Of a DNA stretch of 64,000 nucleotides, positions 44,001 through 54,475 are shown one piece after another (the stretch's first letter is position 1; each line of letters starts with the position of its first letter). The stretch is from Chondrilla cf. caribensis (Eukaryota > Porifera > Demospongiae > Chondrillida > Chondrillidae). The notes under the pieces were generated by a model. It was given only the letters and a program-made list of their open reading frames with translations, was not told where the DNA came from and ran no database searches. The DNA is taken from assembly GCA_964020155.1 (NCBI GenBank), contig OZ026552.1:3297144-3361143 (forward strand). Reading direction: 5' to 3'. Position numbers and translations under genes: made by a program.

Positions 44001-46793
44001 GAAATACATACATATGTACGTACTAACCCAGCTACTTACTAAGTTGCATTGTACGTATGTGTGTGTACTAACCAGGAATATGTGTTCATCAGATGCAGTC
44101 CGTACGACTGTATGTGCAGGTTTTACTGCGTGTTGTGTATTATGTACGTTGTGTTGGCCGTCCTGTAGCCCGCTTTGGAGCGATGGCTGCGGATCCAAGA
44201 CACTTGTGGTGTCCACAATCTCCACGGATTGCCGGGGATATATTCGGCTATTGTTTCACTCTTTGTGGCTGGCACTGCTACTGTCACCAATTATGGCAGT
44301 GTGGCTGGGTGAGTGGTCTGTCCTCCTGGTACATACATTATGTATATACGTACATACATGCGTATATATGTAGTAGTTATACCCCGCTTTCGGTGTGTAC
44401 TGTGCGGATGTACTAAGTGTTAGGAATAGATTGGCTGAGGGCACAGCCCGAGGCTAATCTATTCCTAACACTTAGCACTGGGGTACATGTATCTATGTAT
44501 GTACGTACGTACGTATCTCTGTATATATTATGTGTGTATGTATGCACCCCGATGCGTGGGCGTTTTCAATTAACCACAAAGGTGCCGACATTTGTAATGT
44601 ATCCCAGTTTTTGTAAGTGGCGCTAATTAATCTAACAAGCCTCATAATATTTACCAAATGAACGTGGAAACTTGTCAAACCAACGAGCCTCAGAATATCT
44701 ACTGAACGAATGAGGAAACTTGCCTAACCAGCTAGCCTCGGAATATTTCATTTACCAAACGCACGTGGAAACTTGCTGAAACAACGAGCCTTAGAATATT
44801 TACCAAACAAATAATGATTGCTGCAGTGTTATAAGGCGTTCTTGTTGCTGCTCTTTGTTGAAATCCTACATCGATACCAGTGCAAGTAAATGAATATGCC
44901 CATGGGGCACATACTAGATATACCCCGCTTTCAGTGTGTACTGTGCGGGTGCACTAAGTGTTAGGAATAGATTAGCCTCGGCCAAGGGCGCAGGGGTATA
45001 ACTAGTACATGTAAGTATGTATGTATGTATGCATGTATGTATGTATGTATGTATGTATGTATGTATGTATGTATGTATGTATGTATGTATGTATGTATGC
45101 ATATATGTACATAAGTATGCATGTATGTATGTATTTATCTACACATGTACGTACTTGTGTCCGTGAACAGTGTTACATGTGAAATTTTGGTCCTCAAATA
45201 CTTCAGATTATCGGCCGTATTTGGAATGAGATTTGAAGGAGACGTGGAGATCAGAACGTCTGGTATACAAGCTGCTTTTCAAGTGGCCCTTCTCGCATCC
45301 ACCCTGGTCATTGCGATTCTCGGAGGACTCCTTGCAGGTGAGATTCTTGTAGAAACTCGCATTTATGTCAGCTTTCCACAGTTTTTGACAGTATATCATC
45401 CAAATTTGTTTGCAGGAGTCACAGCAAGATTCTTAGGGCATTTCTGTCAGGTTGATGAGAAAGAATTCTTCGATGATAATCCATTCTGGGAGGTGAGTCA
45501 AAAGTAGAATCCTTGGGTATCTGCTGTACAGTTCAACTTGTATGGTACGTAAGTACCTTGAAGGACACACTGTACAGAGTAGTACAGATACAGTGGGACC
45601 CCTGTATTCAGGACACCTTGGGTCAGTCATTTTTCGTGTCCTGATTATAGGGGTGTCCTTATTTCAGGGGTTATGTACTTTGGATTGAAATTAATGGACA
45701 TCATGAGATGTGGGGGCGTAACTCGGCGGCCATATTGGGTGGCAAAAAGACGTTGCGTATAGGGAGCAATACGAAATTTGTCTGGTTGTAAGAGTTCTAG
45801 ACACTTCATCGTCGAAGTAAACCTTGAATTTCTTAGAGACATGAGCTAATACGGTACAATCCAAATTGTCTTCGTAACCAATACTTCCTAACTATCACAT
45901 TTTCACCTCAAAATCCCCTGCACATATAGATTGTCACGACCAAAGGTATTGGTGGACAAACTGGAGAAAATCTTACAGCCTCAGAAACTTTGATTTGTCC
46001 ACTTTATTGTGTATAATTTAATACTGATTTGTATACACTGGTTAATATTTTCCCGTTCCTTTTATGGAATAACAAAAGTCTGTTTTTCAGGGGACATTTT
46101 ACATACATTGCAATATGGAAAAAGTTGGTTCCAAGATTGTGCATCTTTTTTTAGCGCGATGTTCGTATTTCAGGAGGCCGGATTATAGGGGTCCCACTCT
46201 ATATTATACACTGTACAGGGTAGTACAGATATACACACAGTACAGGGCTGTACAGATATATGTACACATAGTACAGGGTTGTACAAATAAATGTTCACGT
46301 ACGTAGTACAGGGTTGTACAGGTATATGTACACATAGTACAGCACTGTACAGATATACGTAAACATAGTACAGGGTTGTACAGGTAAACGTTCCCATAGT
46401 ACAGGGTTGTACAGATATATGTACACATAGTACAGGGCTGTACAGATAAACGTTCACATAGTACAGGGTTGTACAGATATATGTATGTACACACAGTACA
46501 GAGTGGTATATTCTGTATGTAAAGCTGCAAATGCACACAGTGTACTGAACCCAGGGTGATTGTACATACATACATTGATAAAGTGACTTGACAGATCTGT
46601 TCTCCTTTCACATTTTCAGTTGCCAGATGATGCTGACAGATATTTGCCTGTAGATGAGAATGAGGCTTCAACCCCAGTGAACCCGGTGTTGAGAGTTCCT
46701 GTTCCTAATCCTGCTGGACATGAGGATATTGAATTACATCGTCTCAGTGCGAGCATCAAATCCCCTGGGTCTCAGGAAGAAACTGCAATTTAG
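33053..46793 (+). CDS. Rh-type ammonium transporter (RhAG/RhBG/RhCG family)
   Basis: A plasma-membrane channel for NH3/NH4+ and possibly CO2. 9 exons: 33053-33269, 39526-39718, 39888-40183, 42483-42646, 43037-43174, 44169-44308, 45207-45337, 45416-45492, 46620-46793. These total 1530 bp, or 509 residues (human RhCG 479), and all phases agree. Family motifs in order: [34 protein letters not shown] with the first pore histidine H198; [48 protein letters not shown] with the second pore histidine H355; and FFDDNPFWE near the C-terminus. The twin pore histidines predict a conducting channel rather than a non-transporting blood-group Rh protein. A Pro/Ser-rich extracellular stretch with two N-x-S/T-like sites lies in the first loop. 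Intron 1 is over 6 kb. Exon 4 follows a duplicated splice acceptor. Confidence 0.93.
33422..33481. repeat. (GT)n microsatellite, Rh intron 1
   Basis: GT tract with GCG interruptions, about 150 bp after exon 1. Confidence 0.9.
33695..33850. repeat. About 22-bp degenerate tandem repeat, Rh intron 1
   Basis: About seven units alternating GTACTAACCAGGAGT and TACTAACCTGGAATACG. The sequence resembles the interior of MITE family C. Confidence 0.75.
34130..34209. repeat. (GT)n microsatellite, Rh intron 1
   Basis: About 40 pure GT units. Confidence 0.95.
34635..34920. mobile_element. MITE family C with amplified right end, Rh intron 1
   Basis: The element spans CAGTGCAATTTGTGTAGCAA to GCAAGTTGTACTG at 34814. 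Its right terminus is then repeated about three more times in tandem (unit near 35-50 bp: TACTAACCAGG, TACTTACTAAGCAAG). Confidence 0.75.
35316..35710. mobile_element. MITE family B copies, Rh intron 1
   Basis: One nearly full copy at 35316-35492 (TTGAATTCTCATTAATCC to AAGTATTCACTG), followed by a decayed copy at about 35560-35710. Confidence 0.65.
36942..37222. repeat. 21/25-bp minisatellite, Rh intron 1
   Basis: About 12 units of CTGGCCCAATAGGAAGTAC, alternating with and without an extra GTAC. It has no stops in several frames on both strands, so long ORFs here are repeat artefacts. Confidence 0.9.
37256..37801. mobile_element. hAT-like non-autonomous element, Rh intron 1
   Basis: 546 bp. 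The left end CAGTGTTGTGGGTAACGC and right end GTAACGACCCCAACACTG are inverted. The interior is AT-rich with repeated GTAACG and TAATATGTAA words and no transposase ORF. Confidence 0.7.
38110..38693. mobile_element. MITE with CCCTAATTTTTC / GAAAAATTAGGC ends, Rh intron 1
   Basis: The left end AATATTCCCTAATTTTTC faces the right end GAAAAATTAGGCAATAT. The interior repeats TTCCCTAATT and CTAATTTTTC words. No transposase ORF. Confidence 0.55.
38840..39310. repeat. 54-bp minisatellite inside a family A-like MITE, Rh intron 1
   Basis: About nine units holding CAGTCAGACCTCTTCACAAC and CTTGGTAGTGCTCCCATACA. It runs into a family A right end (39345-39418, TAGAGGTTCCACTG). The first unit begins with an MITE-like AACCTCTTCAC, suggesting the array arose from the element's terminus. 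A 54-bp unit is a multiple of three, so both strands stay open. Confidence 0.9.
40390..40727. mobile_element. MITE family C with internal tandem expansion, Rh intron 3
   Basis: About six copies of a 28-30 bp unit (AGCAAGTACCTCTGATAAGA with AGTATAGT) fill 40485-40640. It ends with the family C terminus GCAATTTGGACTG followed by TA. Confidence 0.75.
40962..41040. repeat. (GT)n microsatellite, Rh intron 3
   Basis: GT tract ending in GCGTGCGTGCGTGCGTG. Confidence 0.95.
41296..42113. mobile_element. Composite element with terminal hairpin, Rh intron 3
   Basis: Begins ACCCCGATGCGTGGGCGTTT. It contains a tandem of about 60-bp units (GAACGAACGAA, AAACTTGCCAAAACAACGAG). It ends in a large palindrome at 41971-42113 with arms TATACCCCGCTTTCG and CGAAAGCGGGGTATA. 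A second copy lies at 44372-45004 in intron 6 of the same gene. Confidence 0.7.
42281..42490. repeat. Tandemly duplicated splice acceptor of Rh exon 4
   Basis: Four copies of a 53-57 bp unit, each holding a pyrimidine-rich TCCAG acceptor followed by GGGCCCTGTTTCTGTG. Acceptor positions are 42318, 42375, 42428 and 42482. The last joins to coding exon 4. The three upstream copies continue with ACCACA, which changes the TGG codon to an in-frame TGA. Confidence 0.85.
42718..42957. repeat. About 35-bp minisatellite, Rh intron 4
   Basis: About seven units of GAGCTAGGGGCCAGTATAC plus ATGTAGTGTGTACTAT, with variable spacers. Confidence 0.85.
43208..43466. repeat. 52-bp minisatellite, Rh intron 5
   Basis: About five units with AATAAGTGTCCTCATTGTAG and TTGCTCTATTGGAAAGCATT. 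The sequence resembles the interior of MITE family A (GTGTCCT, TATTGG). Confidence 0.9.
43620..44052. mobile_element. Two adjoining MITE family C copies, Rh intron 5
   Basis: Repeated blocks AGTACCTTGAAGGGTACACC and ATCAGTACTGGTTGA, with right ends TTTAGCAAGTTTCAGTG (near 43793) and CTACTTACTAAGTTGCATTG (near 44052). Both copies are in reverse orientation and partly decayed. Confidence 0.6.
44372..45004. mobile_element. Composite hairpin element, second copy, Rh intron 6
   Basis: Starts TTATACCCCGCTTTCGGTG and contains GATGCGTGGGCGTTTTCAA and ACGAGCCTCAGAATATC units. It ends with a shortened CCCCGCTTTCAG...GGGGTATAACT hairpin. It matches 41296-42113. Confidence 0.7.
45013..45135. repeat. (GTAT)n microsatellite, Rh intron 6
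   Basis: Nearly pure ATGTATGTATGT run, next to the composite element. Confidence 0.95.
45591..46199. mobile_element. About 600-bp non-autonomous DNA element, Rh intron 8
   Basis: The left end CAGTGGGACCCCTGTATTCA and right end GGATTATAGGGGTCCCACT are inverted, with TA flanks. The interior is unique sequence with no transposase. It is adjoined on the right by a 30-bp tandem array. Confidence 0.7.
46200..46510. repeat. About 30-bp minisatellite, Rh intron 8
   Basis: About nine units of GTACAGGGTTGTACAGATAT plus ATGTACACATA, ending about 110 bp before the last Rh exon. Confidence 0.9.
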
Positions 46794-46975
46794 CCGTTGT
46801 ACCTAGTAGGCCATTTTGCCAATGTAATGGCAGAGAGAATTTAGTTCAAGTTTTCTGGATACCCTCCTCACAGGTGGTCATCTTGTAGTAACATTCTTTT
46901 TCATTTGTAGGAGCAGCCTTTTTGCAGTTTTTGGCATGCAAACACACACACACACGCACGCACGCACGCACACAC

Positions 46976-47022
<47 letters not shown>

Positions 47023-47892
47023 CAGTGTTTAGTTTGAAATACCGTGAATGTAGTGTGAGGTGTGTAATAGAACTAATGAGTGTAGGGCACTTCTGCACGT
47101 GTATCTGGTATGCTAAAATACATACTACAGTGGGACCTCTCTATAAAGGACACATTGGGACCAGCTATTTTGTCCACTGTGGAGAGGTTGTCCACTCTTC
47201 AAAGGTGAAAAATGTATTACTACCATAGGATAGCCCATTTCTGGTGCCTCCAAAGGTGTCCTTTGTAGGGAGGTACTTTCTATGGTGTCCTTTATTGGGA
47301 GAGTCCTTTAGTGGAGGTTCCACTGTAGATAAGGAGATGAGGATAATTCCATATGATATGTAGCCAATACTTACGACAGTAATTTTCTGTACCTTAATGG
47401 TAATAAATAAGTTAATTGAATAAGTTAGCATAAAACAAGGAATAAATAATATATTATGAATAAATAAATAATATTATACAAGTTAACAAGTAAACGCATA
47501 AATATAAGTAGTGAAAGGTAGCCAGTGGTTTGATGAGGTTTGCGGATACAGATATAACAGATTCCCTGAATGTGGTTAAAACTGTACCATATTGAGTTAG
47601 AGTGGATTAGTCGTGATGATCCTAGAGGTGTATATCAGTAGTGTATATTATATTGACTTGGAACATAAAAAATGACATTATCAGTAGATTAATTCACATG
47701 ATAGTTTAGGATATAGTGGTATATGCAGCAATTCTATAGTGTGTACGTGCATGTGAAGCACGTGAGTATACTGCATTTCACTGTAATGTTTTGCTGAAAT
47801 ATAACTGGAGCAAGGGCGCGGAAGGACACTGCATGCGTTCTTTCCATTTAATAAAATCTGAATTGGAATTCGGAATGTTGATCCCAAAAAAT
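46794..47892. other. Region between the Rh gene and the coiled-coil gene
   Basis: No gene seen. It contains a CA microsatellite (46940-47020), a family A MITE (47128-47325) and an AATA-rich stretch (47395-47480). Its right end must hold the promoter and 5' UTR of the next gene. Confidence 0.6.
47128..47325. mobile_element. MITE family A, 3' of the Rh gene
   Basis: CAGTGGGACCTCTCTATAAA at left and GGAGGTTCCACTG at right, TA flanks, GGACACATTGGGACC inside. Closely similar to 5695-5893. Confidence 0.85.
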
Positions 47893-48944
47893 ATGGCTGA
47901 TGTCGGCGAATCCAACAGTGAAGATCGCGGGCTGGAGATGCCTGCTTCTACACGACCTGTTCCGAACGGTACCGTGATCCAGAACATACCAGGATTTGTG
48001 AGCAAATTGAACGATCTCATTAATTTGGCGGAAAAGGACGATTCTCGAAATTCGCCGTAAGTTTAGTTGTCCACGTATTCAGTATTTTTCAAAGGGTTTC
48101 TCCCAGCGTTCTTTCAGTTGCTAGGCTAGTTCGAGTATACGTGGTTAGTTTATTTAAATTCAATCCACGTGAGATTATCGATGTTAGTATCAGATCTAAT
48201 GAGTTGTCCTATTTATTGGGATTTAATTGCATTTAATTTCCTTTTTATTAAATCGTATCACCCTTCTTTTGGCTAGTATATTGTCTTGGTCTATAGCTCA
48301 TGTACACTTTGTCAACCAGGACTGATAGCAAGTATACTAGAACTTGTTTAGTAAGTACCCTGGTTAGTACACACTTCTTATTACTGTGTACACTTCACTT
48401 AGTCCCTGGTTTGTGTACACTATGTCAACCAGTACTGATATCAAGTCTCTCTGATAGAAGTACAGATTTCATTTACCCTTCAAAGTGCATTAAGGCAATC
48501 AATGTGCATTGAATTGTACATGTGCCTGTCTAGGTATGTAAGACAAGGTAATGTATACATACGTATATATGTATGTATGTAGTCTCGCCGAATCAAACCC
48601 TTCCTGTATGGGATTGGCCAATTGTTAGCAGCAGAATACCATTAGTATCCCTCCACAGCATTGTACAGCTGTGAGACACAGCCAAACACTGTTCTGAGTA
48701 AGACCCTGACTGAGTAAGACTAGTATCTTGTCTATACAATTATATGTACAGTATGTGTGTACACACAGTAAATGTGCATAACACAATCGTTATCTCTTCT
48801 GCTAAGGCTCTTAGAGATATGTCAGGAGCTTTATCATTCTGGACAAGAACTGGCAGTATCGATTGACAAGGAGCTGAGGAGAAGGTTGAGTGTTCAGGAA
48901 CAGTGTCAGGCAACGTCAGGTCTGTTCTAGTGGAGTGCCATTTG

Positions 48945-48975
<31 letters not shown>

Positions 48976-48980
48976 CGTGC

Positions 48981-49021
<41 letters not shown>

Positions 49022-51316
49022 TTTGCATGTATGTGTGTGTGTTTGTGTTTGTTTGCATGTATGTGTGTGCATGCGTGTGTGTGTGTGTGTTTGTTTGTTT
49101 GTACATGTGTGTGTACACATGATGTGTGCTCACTTGATGACATTTGTAATCTGTTACTCAAACTCCCACTAATAACCTGTTAATATGTACATACCTGAAT
49201 AAGCACAATGTCATGTATCCATCCAATACCATAAATTATATACTAATAATATACTATAAATTGGCATGTACAAAGTCTTGGGGAGCAGAGAGGAGAACTT
49301 GTACTGCACTAATAAGTACCCAACACTCCATGTCTTCTCTAAAGCTGAATGCACTGAACAGCATCTATGGAATATCCTGTACCCTGTACTCAAGGGCTTC
49401 TTATGCATTCTTGAAGAATTGTTGACAGTCTTGTTCTAATATAGAGGACTTCTGTTCATAATTGGAGGAAGTGTATGCATTCATGTGGGTTGTCCTTGAA
49501 GGTGTGCGACATATCCTTGCTGTTATGTAGGAAATAGTGAGGTGTAGGTATTGATGATAAAAAGGGATTGTTACCTGTGTGCATAGTAGGGCTGGAAATC
49601 AGCTGTAATTTTGTTTAAATCTGTTTTAAGGGCACGGTATCCTATTGATTAATTGATTAAAAACAGGAATTAAGTGGGCGTAACCGGAAACCACTCCCAC
49701 TTTATTAGACCAAGTGGTCACTCAATACTCTAGACGCTGAGTCTTTAGAGTCCTTTATCACAAATACTCTTGAAGTACAAAATTAGATCTATTAAGTGAA
49801 AGCTGTTGGTAATATGGAGGGTGTCTTTCAGTCATACTCAACAATTTTCATTTCAAATCGAATTATCGTTAGTTGTGCAAGCAAATCAAATAATCACAGG
49901 AAGTAATTTTAATCCATTAATCGATTAATCATCCCTGCACTAGTGCATAGCTTACATTACATGTTTATGTTTGCACAACGTAGCATGACTGTGTTTATAC
50001 GTAATCCCAGTATTGAAGGATGTACAGATGTGAATGTGTTTGACATTGTACATACACATGACATGCTTGAGTAGTGGAGAAAACAAACTTTGTGTTATCA
50101 GTTATTACACTAATGTCACTTAATCACTTACAATTAATTTGTTCATGTGATATGATAATATAAAACAGACTAGTGCAGTATAATATGTTCGTGTGTGTGT
50201 ACATGTGTATACTACGGCATTGGAGAATATCAAGAGTGATTTATTTAGTGGTTAAGACATGGGCACAAAGGCATTATGACATATAAATACCGAGTCCCGA
50301 GGGCGAGTGTATTTTATATGTCATAATGCCCGAGTGTCCATGTCTTAACCATTATAGCATCCGTTGCTAACGCTTTATACTGTTGCTAGCGCTTTATACA
50401 ATATAAAATTGCTGTATAATAGTACTGTTTCTATGGTAACGGATGCTATATGACTATCAAATATATTTAGGTTATGAATATGTACATATGTAGTGTAGTG
50501 TTACAGTCCAACTTGCTTAGTAAGTACCTTAAAGGGCACACTAAATCTGTACTTCTTATCAGAGGTACTTACTTACCATCAGTACTGGTTGACACAGTGT
50601 ACATGAGCTAGAGACTGAGTGAAATGTATGTATTAACCAGGAATGTGAACCAACCCAGGTACTTGGTGAGCAAGTTAAACTGTATATAACTGTGAATGTT
50701 GTCTGTATGAGTTAGCATTGAGCTCTGAGGAGGTGTGTTCCATTTCGAATAGCCTGAATATGGAGTGGCACCGACATGAAATTGCATTACTCCCACAGTG
50801 ATAGAAGTGCTTGTGGCTGTAATTTATACACAAGTTACCTCATTTCACTCTGTGTGTTTACTCTCCACTCCACAGCTGCCTTCAACCTGAGCTTGCAGAG
50901 ATTGGTGTATTTGAATAAAGTGTGTGAAGGACTGCAGGACACGCTCACTCAACAGCAGAAACAAATCAACGAATCGGAAAGCAATAAGAGGAGAAGGTGT
51001 GTAGGTCCACAAAGTATGCACGTGTGTACCTGTGTATGTACGGTACTTTCAGTAAAAAACTGAACATACTATGGGTTGCCTACGGATGAATGGGCGTGTT
51101 ATGTACAATTTACCTATGTGTTAATACCTAATTGTTGATACTCACTATGTACGGGTTGTTAAATTTCTAGAGAAAGTAATAATTGAAAGGAATACAGACC
51201 TCAAGTGTCCTCTTAAGTGTAAAGAAATCAAGAAACCTTACTTTGTGAAAGAGTGTGTGTATGTGTGTGTGTGTTTGTGCCTGCGTGAGTTCGTGTGTGT
51301 GTGTGTGTGTGTGTGC

Positions 51317-51352
<36 letters not shown>

Positions 51353-53858
51353 ATGTGTTTATGAATAAGAATTTCACTTATGTATACCTATGTATGTACA
51401 TACGTATAATGGCTGGTCTGTATGTGTGTAAGTGTGTGCTCCTTCGCTTAAGTTAAACCTTTCTCAGTAAGTACCCTGGTTAGTGCACACTTTTTCTTAC
51501 TGTGTACACTTCACTTTGTCCCTGGTTACTGGTACGTATGTACATACATGTGCCCTCTTTCACGCAGGTTAAAGCCAGCAAGTACTAAGGAGTCCAAGCA
51601 CCATGTTGCGGGAGGTACAGGGTTTTCACCCAAGTATTCAAAATTCTCAACTGCTCCACCCAGTTCATCGCAGACGCTCCCCTCACGTGGGGGCGGGGCA
51701 GGTGTCAATACGTATGAGGATTTCCGCAAACAAGTCATGCCGGAAATACTCCACTCCTCCCTCCCAAATCAAGTAGCATCCTCTCCCAGGGTGGGACACA
51801 CGTTCGCACCCGTGAGGAAAGCTAGATCAGAAACCGATTTGAAGGAATCGGAAATGGAGAAGGAACTAAAGGTGTGTTTCTTCTCAATGTGGCTCACTCA
51901 ATGACCCCGTACATACGTACATACAGTGACCACACACTAGACATACGTACAGTACCATGTATCCTGGTTGGTGGGCTGATAAAAGGTCAGCGTGCTCGCG
52001 TAGAGCAGGTATCAGAGACCCTCAGTTGCCAGGATTCAAGCATGTCATGTCCTAGCTGTGCAGATATGTTGCAACAGGTGTGCAATATCAACTGCGCAGG
52101 TTTCCAAGAATACACTTGGAAAGAATCAACAGTAGAGTCAACCTAGCACAAACTCATTCATTTACGTTTTTTTGATAAGTTGAATGCACATGCACATGCC
52201 TGTCGCAACACTCACTTGTTCGGAATATTGACCTCTGGGGGAAGAAATTATTTCAGCTTGTGTCTCCAATGGTTGGACCTGTCTAGTCTCTTCAGCACAA
52301 CTCTGTATCCTAACGCAGTATGCCGACACTGGTGATGGTGTCTTTGGTGATGGTGACATTGGTGATGGTGTCACTGGTGATAGTGTCACTGGTGATAGTG
52401 TCACTGGTGATGGTGATATTGGTGGTGTCACTGGTGACTGTCACTGCTGATAGTGTCACTGGTGATGGTGACATTGGTGATGGTAACATTGGTGATTGTG
52501 ACAAATGTGAAATCTCCATGTTATGATTATGTAGAGTCTACATGTGGACAACACAAGACTAAGAGATTCGGAAAAGAAATTGAGAAAAGACAACTCGCAA
52601 CTTCAAAGAAAATGCAAAGTACATACATGCGCATGTTTGTATGCATGTGGACGGTACCTCCCTACAAAGGACACTTTGGGACACCAACTTGAATACTCCT
52701 ACAGCGCTAATACATCTCACCTCTTAAGAGTGGACGAGATGGCTGGTCCCATTGTGTCCATGATCTGTATAATATGTGGATATGTACAAAACCACCATAG
52801 ATGTACATACATCCACACTCCTACCATCTGTCTCGGTCTTACCCTGTCTAATGCGTATGTACATGTATATGTATGCATGTATGTGCAGTGGAGAAATCTA
52901 CTGCAATTCTTTTCTCAAAAATATGGTGGGCTATTGAGTTTGGCAGATTAACTTGATGCACACTATTGATTGTATATCATAATATTGGTACTGGGAAAGT
53001 ATGGCGTACGTATGAGTGGTGGCAGTTTAACGATAATTTACTGTACATCTACATGAAACGGTAGGTATGTAGTACTGATTTTCACATTTTTTTGAATAAA
53101 ATCCACAGTGTATAGCATGCTTACATTGGGTTGAATTGGACAAGATTTAACACAAACTCCAGATAGTAGGAACGCCGCCATTTTTTCTTAGTAAAAAGTC
53201 TGTTTGCAGTGCAGCAGGCGTGTTGTGTTCATCCTGCGATTCATCCCACACCAGCTGGTGTCATATCAGGGTACTCACATCCCGCTACACATGCAACTAC
53301 AATCTGTACACACCATTTCATGTGTAACAGTCCAGCCTCTTAACAGCGAACACATCCAGACCAGACAATTCGTCCGTAGTAGAACAGTTGCCTGCTTTTC
53401 AGAGGTAAAATGTACTACAACAGTACTATAGGAAAGACTATAGAAAGACTATAGAAAAGACTATAGAAAGACTATTTCTGGCACCTCTAAATCTATTCTT
53501 TGTAGGGAGGTGAATTCTACGATGTCCTCCATTCCTCTGTCAAGGTTGCACTGTGTTGTGTCCAGTTTCATTTTCACAATACAGACTTATCTGTATTGAT
53601 GAGCTCCTGTGTTGAATAGCCCCACTTCACATCAGCCAATAATTGGTTCACTGTGGATGATTTTTCCTGATAGACACTGGAGAAGGAGAGGGATAAAGCA
53701 GAAGATAGATTGCAGGTGGAGCAGAGCAACAGGGATTCCTTAGCCAAACTACGCAAGAGGAATGAAGAACTAGAAACACAGTTAAAGATACTCTGTCAGG
53801 AAGAGGTGTGTGTGTATGCGTACATGTGTGTATGTGCGCGAAAATGTGTGTAAGCGCG

Positions 53859-53930
<72 letters not shown>

Positions 53931-53943
53931 TGCATGTGTGAGT

Positions 53944-54015
<72 letters not shown>

Positions 54016-54411
54016 ATACTCGTATGTGTGTACATGTGTTTGCATGCGTGTTTGTTTGTGTGTTTGCTGCATAATATATATGTGTTCAGGTGCATGTGTG
54101 CTCATGCTTAAGTGTGTGCATGTGTGCATATACGTGTGCGTACATGGATGTGTGTGTGTGTATACTCATGTGTGTACATGTGTTTGCATCCGTGTGTTTG
54201 TTCGTGTGTGCTGCGTATATATGTGTTCAGGTGCATGTGTGCACATGCTTAAGTGTGTGTGTGTGCGTGCATATACGTGTGTGTATATGGATGTGTGTGT
54301 GTGTGTATGTGTGTGTGTGTGTGTACTTGCATGCATGTGTATTCTCATGTGTATACTTGTGCATTGTGTGTATGTGTATGCGGATACACACATATTTGTG
54401 TGTGTGCGTGC

Positions 54412-54475
<64 letters not shown>

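Noticed and set aside
45591..46199. Possible gene in the 600-bp stretch of Rh intron 8
   Set aside because: It is bounded by inverted CAGTGGGACCCC ends with TA flanks and has no long ORF, so it is better read as a non-autonomous transposon.
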